Below, piece after piece: positions 43,592-46,747 of a stretch of 46,747 nucleotides of DNA. The DNA lies in the NCBI GenBank assembly GCA_945905735.1, contig CAMDQC010000022.1:1-46747 (forward strand), in the 5' to 3' direction. Source of the DNA: Prosthecobacter debontii (lineage in GTDB: Bacteria; Verrucomicrobiota; Verrucomicrobiia; Chthoniobacterales; Chthoniobacteraceae). Numbering within the stretch: the first letter of the stretch is position 1; every line of letters begins with the position of its first letter. Both the position numbers and the translations under genes were made by a program. The notes beneath the pieces are model-generated. The model ran no database searches. It had not been told where the DNA came from and worked only from the letters and a program-made list of their open reading frames with translations.

Positions 43592-46500
43592 CTATCGCAC
43601 CGCGCGGATGCGCCAGAACGCTGCGCCGCTCGTTGTGGGGGCGGCGGTGCGGTAGGTTTCGGTGAGCCAGCCGGTTTGTGGGTCGATGCTCGATTGAAGC
43701 GTCATGCTCGCAGTGGCGTCGGTCCATATGGCGAGGTCGGGGGATGCTTGAAATGTCACTGTGATGCCGGGAATCGCGGCGCGGCGGATGGTCACGAGGA
43801 TGTGCGAGTCGGGCTGCATCAGCGCGACGACGGCCTCGCGTCCGCTGGCGGAATCGCGTGGGTTGCTCGCGGTGGCAAACTCCGCGAAGTTCGTGAGGCC
43901 GTCGGCGTCGGCGTCGGCGAGGTCGCCGGAGATCGCCGTGTTTGCTAGCTCGGCGACGGTGAAGTGTGCGCGTTGCCACTCGGTTTGGAGCGTCGGATTC
44001 TCGCCGGGAGTCGGCGTGGAGAAACTCGTGCGCCAGCTCGATGGGGAGGTTTGCACGCCTGCCGTGAAGACGAGCGAATGGCCCGCGCCATCTGCATTTA
44101 CGGGCCACGGCGCGAGGTCCGTGTAAGCGACGCTGGTGACGGGCACGGCGCTGGAATCTGCGAGTGCGATGGTTTCGCCGTTGTTGCTTAGCTCGCTGCC
44201 GTCTTCAAATTCACCCGCGATTTGTGGGGCGAGCGATGCGCCGTATCGGGCGAGGAATGCGGCGGTGTTGCGGACGATGAGCACGCTCGCTCCGGCTCCG
44301 AGTGTGCGGCCCGGAGGAAGGGTGAACTTTACTCCAGCGGTGAAATTTACGCTGGTGAGGTCGAGCGGTTGCCCGGTGGTGTTTGTCAGCTCGATAAACT
44401 CGAAAAGTCCCGCGCTGGTGTGCCCGGCGTTGAACTCGGCTGAGGTCGGGTTCGCGGGGTTGTAGTCGAATTCACTGATGACGAGTTCGCCTGCATTCGC
44501 GGCATTTCCGACGATGAATGTGACCTCCTGCAACGAGCTCCACTCGCTGGCGTTCTTGGCGCGGGCTCGGAGCGTGGTGGTCTGCGTGAGCGTGAAGGAA
44601 TTCCCAGTGCTCGCAGTCGGCGCGATGCCGCCGCCACTCACTCGCGGGTCCGCTCCGCCGAGGGTGAAATAGTTCGTTGCTCCAGCCGTCGTGGAAAGTG
44701 TGACGACCGTTCCTGACGCGACGACACCGCCGTAGATGCTGGGTTCCGGCGGATTGAGCGCGGGGTAAAGCGACGCGGCGCGGAGCTGCGAGACGACGAC
44801 GGCGTTGCGGGCGTTGAAGTAATTTGTGGCGTCGGTGACGGTGCGTGTGGTCCATGCGCCCTGCACGGTTTTCAGCGTTCCGCGATAGTCGCCCCAGCGT
44901 GCGCTTTCCGCGTAGAGGCCGGGCTGAATCCTTGCGCGCAGCGAGTTCCAGCGTGTGAGATTGCGGCCGGTGGAGTAGGGTCCTTCGTGGAAATAGTAGC
45001 GATACGCGGTGTCAGCGAGGCGCATTTTATACTCCGCGTTTTGGCGCAGCCCGATGTCCACCTGACCCGGCGATGTGAGCCACCACGGATGGCTGAAACC
45101 CTCGGGCGGCGTGACTTTATTTGCGTTCACGCTGAAGCCCTGAAAGCCGAGATCGTTGTCCCACGTAATGAAGCGCCAGCCGGGCGTGCGCGTCTGAACG
45201 TTGTCGTATGCAGTGAAGAAATTGCCCGGCCAGTCGCCATTCGCGGTGAAATATCCGTTGAGCGCAAAGCCGATGAAATTATCCACATCGAGCAGCCGCT
45301 TGTAGGCCATGTTGCGCGTTCCGTCGGGGTTGTTTCCCTGCGCTTGCTGATACGCAGCGGTGGTGGAAAATCCCGCGCTGCTTTGCGACATAAGTTCGAT
45401 CCATTCCACGAAATCTCCGTTATCGAGCCGGTTGCCGCAGCAGAGGTTCACGATGTCGTATTCCTCGTTCTCGCCGCCGAGCACGGTTTCGGCCCAATGC
45501 TCCTGAGGACGCTCGGTGGGGTTATAGAGCCCCCAATACATTCCGTTGATGAACACATGCACGTAGCGATGCCGCGTGGCGGGATGCCCGCTGTCGCGCT
45601 GCGCTTCTTTTGCAAATCCATCGGCGAGATACGTGGCCTCGCCGTATGCCGACGCGAGCCACGAATCGCGCGTGTTGCTGCGCAGCGCGATGCGCTTCAT
45701 CCGCGTCGGACCGTCCGAGCCGAAAAACTCGTGCCGGAGCCAGTTCGGGCCGTATTGCGAGCCGAAGACGAGCATCATGTTGAGCTTTGGTGTGACGTTC
45801 AAATTGCGCGACGTGAGGCCCATGATGTGGATGCCGCCATTGATCTGAAATTGCTCGGTGCCAGCAGCGGTGAGCATCTCGACCGAGCACGCTCTTTCCC
45901 AAGCATCGCCGCGCGCGCCGGGGTGAAGGTACATTCCGTTCGTCGCGTCAAACAGGTCCGCCGCCGGGAGCACGATAGAGATGACGGGCAGCGACTTGAT
46001 CGAGTTCGCAATGGCCGTCCGCGCCTGCGCCGTGGAAAGCGCCGCATTTCCCGCCGCCGCAGCGTAGTCGGCGCTCGCGGTGCTCATCATCCCGTAGTCC
46101 GCCGCCGTGCCGCCGCCGTTGCTGTAATCCGTCCACGTCCCGCTCGGATAGCCCGGCGGCGCGGCGCTTGGCTGCACTGCGACATCGTTTGCGAAGATGT
46201 ACGTTTGCGTGTCCACGTTCGTGGATTGCATTCCGGAAAAGTAAGCCATCGCGCGGACGACCGTCGTGGTCGCGATGGAAATCGGCGCGGTGTAAATCGT
46301 CCCCGTCGTCTCCGTGGGCGCGGTGCCATCGGTCGTGTAGCGAATCGTCGCGCCGGGCGTCGCACTCGTAATCGTCAGCAAAAAAGGCGCATCGTAAAAT
46401 CCGCGATCGTGGCTGAACGTGGTGTCAGCGACGTAGCCGAGCACCGTGGATGTTCCGTTTGGCCCACCGGGCGTGGGCAGAGGAAAATAGCGGACTGTCG

Positions 46501-46747
46501 CCGCATCGGTGTCCACCGCGCGAATCTGAGAGCCCATGAAAAACTCAGGCGTGGCGGCTGCGTTCAGCCCATGAATCGCAAGAAGATTGGTCCCGCTGAC
46601 AAGCAGTGAAGCGGGCAGCGGCACCGCCTCGCGCTGCGTCGCAATCGTGGTCGCGGCGGAGTTGTGCAGGAGCGTCGGCGGCGAATTTCGCGTGGCCACT
46701 TGCGTTCCGTTTAGCCACACCGTGCAGCCGTCGTTGTATGGCAAATC
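43592..46747 (-). CDS. Large secreted CotH / lamin-tail protein (5' end outside window)
   Basis: The frame runs off the right edge of the window (the edge codon is GAT, followed by TTG), so the N terminus with any signal peptide is missing; 1051 codons are visible. Order along the visible part: a beta-module with PYNDGCTVWLNGTQVATRN, a chitobiase-C-type module at about 100-185 (GATIRYTTDGTAPTE), the CotH kinase-like domain at about 230-640 (HVFINGMYWGLYNPTERPQE), a second chitobiase-like module at about 655-735, a lamin-tail domain at about 740-880 (LVISEFDYNPANP), then a DADADGLTNFAEFATASNP calcium-type repeat and a C-terminal beta segment ending in FWRIRAVR. The order matches the protein at 15059-19243, so the two are paralogues. 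An exact function for CotH domains in this setting is not known. Confidence 0.83.
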   Translation of the reverse strand, partial: DLPYNDGCTVWLNGTQVATRNSPPTLLHNSAATTIATQREAVPLPASLLVSGTNLLAIHGLNAAATPEFFMGSQIRAVDTDAATVRYFPLPTPGGPNGTSTVLGYVADTTFSHDRGFYDAPFLLTITSATPGATIRYTTDGTAPTETTGTIYTAPISIATTTVVRAMAYFSGMQSTNVDTQTYIFANDVAVQPSAAPPGYPSGTWTDYSNGGGTAADYGMMSTASADYAAAAGNAALSTAQARTAIANSIKSLPVISIVLPAADLFDATNGMYLHPGARGDAWERACSVEMLTAAGTEQFQINGGIHIMGLTSRNLNVTPKLNMMLVFGSQYGPNWLRHEFFGSDGPTRMKRIALRSNTRDSWLASAYGEATYLADGFAKEAQRDSGHPATRHRYVHVFINGMYWGLYNPTERPQEHWAETVLGGENEEYDIVNLCCGNRLDNGDFVEWIELMSQSSAGFSTTAAYQQAQGNNPDGTRNMAYKRLLDVDNFIGFALNGYFTANGDWPGNFFTAYDNVQTRTPGWRFITWDNDLGFQGFSVNANKVTPPEGFSHPWWLTSPGQVDIGLRQNAEYKMRLADTAYRYYFHEGPYSTGRNLTRWNSLRARIQPGLYAESARWGDYRGTLKTVQGAWTTRTVTDATNYFNARNAVVVSQLRAASLYPALNPPEPSIYGGVVASGTVVTLSTTAGATNYFTLGGADPRVSGGGIAPTASTGNSFTLTQTTTLRARAKNASEWSSLQEVTFIVGNAANAGELVISEFDYNPANPTSAEFNAGHTSAGLFEFIELTNTTGQPLDLTSVNFTAGVKFTLPPGRTLGAGASVLIVRNTAAFLARYGASLAPQIAGEFEDGSELSNNGETIALADSSAVPVTSVAYTDLAPWPVNADGAGHSLVFTAGVQTSPSSWRTSFSTPTPGENPTLQTEWQRAHFTVAELANTAISGDLADADADGLTNFAEFATASNPRDSASGREAVVALMQPDSHILVTIRRAAIPGITVTFQASPDLAIWTDATASMTLQSSIDPQTGWLTETYRTAAPTTSGAAFWRIRAVR

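Overview
The window reads as a high-GC chromosomal segment of a Verrucomicrobiota-type bacterium (my best guess is near Chthoniobacter/Spartobacteria; this rests on gene content only, since no rRNA or tRNA is visible). Pointers are a formylglycine sulfatase, an Asp-box sialidase-like protein, very large secreted CotH / lamin-tail / discoidin proteins, a giant secreted protein of unknown function, an IS1380 element and DUF1015. Genes are dense and use both strands, and secreted proteins are common.

Layout. 1-5.0 kb, minus strand: end of a DUF1015 gene, then a gspD-gspE pair whose genes abut directly. 5.1-13.9 kb: a periplasmic cell-wall amidase, a CDF cation exporter, then a plus-strand run of degradative genes (sialidase-like protein, UxaA-type sugar-acid dehydratase, serine beta-lactamase-fold hydrolase, sulfatase, papain-like C39-type peptidase) with two orphan coding fragments between them. 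13.8-14.9 kb: mutY on the minus strand. 15.1-19.2 kb: a 1394-residue secreted CotH-family protein. 19.3-21.0 kb: citrate synthase and queE, translationally coupled by a GTGA overlap. 21.2-22.2 kb: a secreted TIM-barrel sugar isomerase-like protein. 22.3-25.2 kb, minus strand: a Y1 (IS200-like/RAYT) transposase, a glycosyltransferase remnant, Dabb, a 64-residue small protein, ExoD and a ROK kinase. 25.3-32.0 kb: one gene for a 2204-residue exported protein. 32.1-33.9 kb: a complete-looking IS1380-family element. 33.9-38.1 kb, minus strand: a molybdate-type ABC permease and ATPase, then a Gfo/Idh oxidoreductase, nagA and ruvC in tight spacing. 38.4-43.5 kb, plus strand: prolyl oligopeptidase and uvrA. 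43.6 kb to the end: a second CotH/lamin-tail protein, cut by the window edge.

Themes. Many genes fit breakdown of sulfated or amino-sugar-rich polymers: the sulfatase, sialidase-like protein, NagA, ROK sugar kinase, Gfo/Idh oxidoreductase, isomerase and UxaA. DNA repair genes (mutY, ruvC, uvrA) are scattered among them. Three kinds of repeat or mobile structure are seen: a two-copy intergenic element made of a hairpin plus 7-nt-period repeats, a REP-like palindrome next to the Y1 transposase, and the IS1380 copy with imperfect terminal inverted repeats.

The best candidates for something undescribed are the giant secreted protein at 25338-31952, the two-copy TTCGTCATT element, the short reading frame coupled to the ABC permease start, and the paired CotH/lamin-tail exoproteins. 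I see no CRISPR array, prophage, toxin-antitoxin pair or recognisable defence island.
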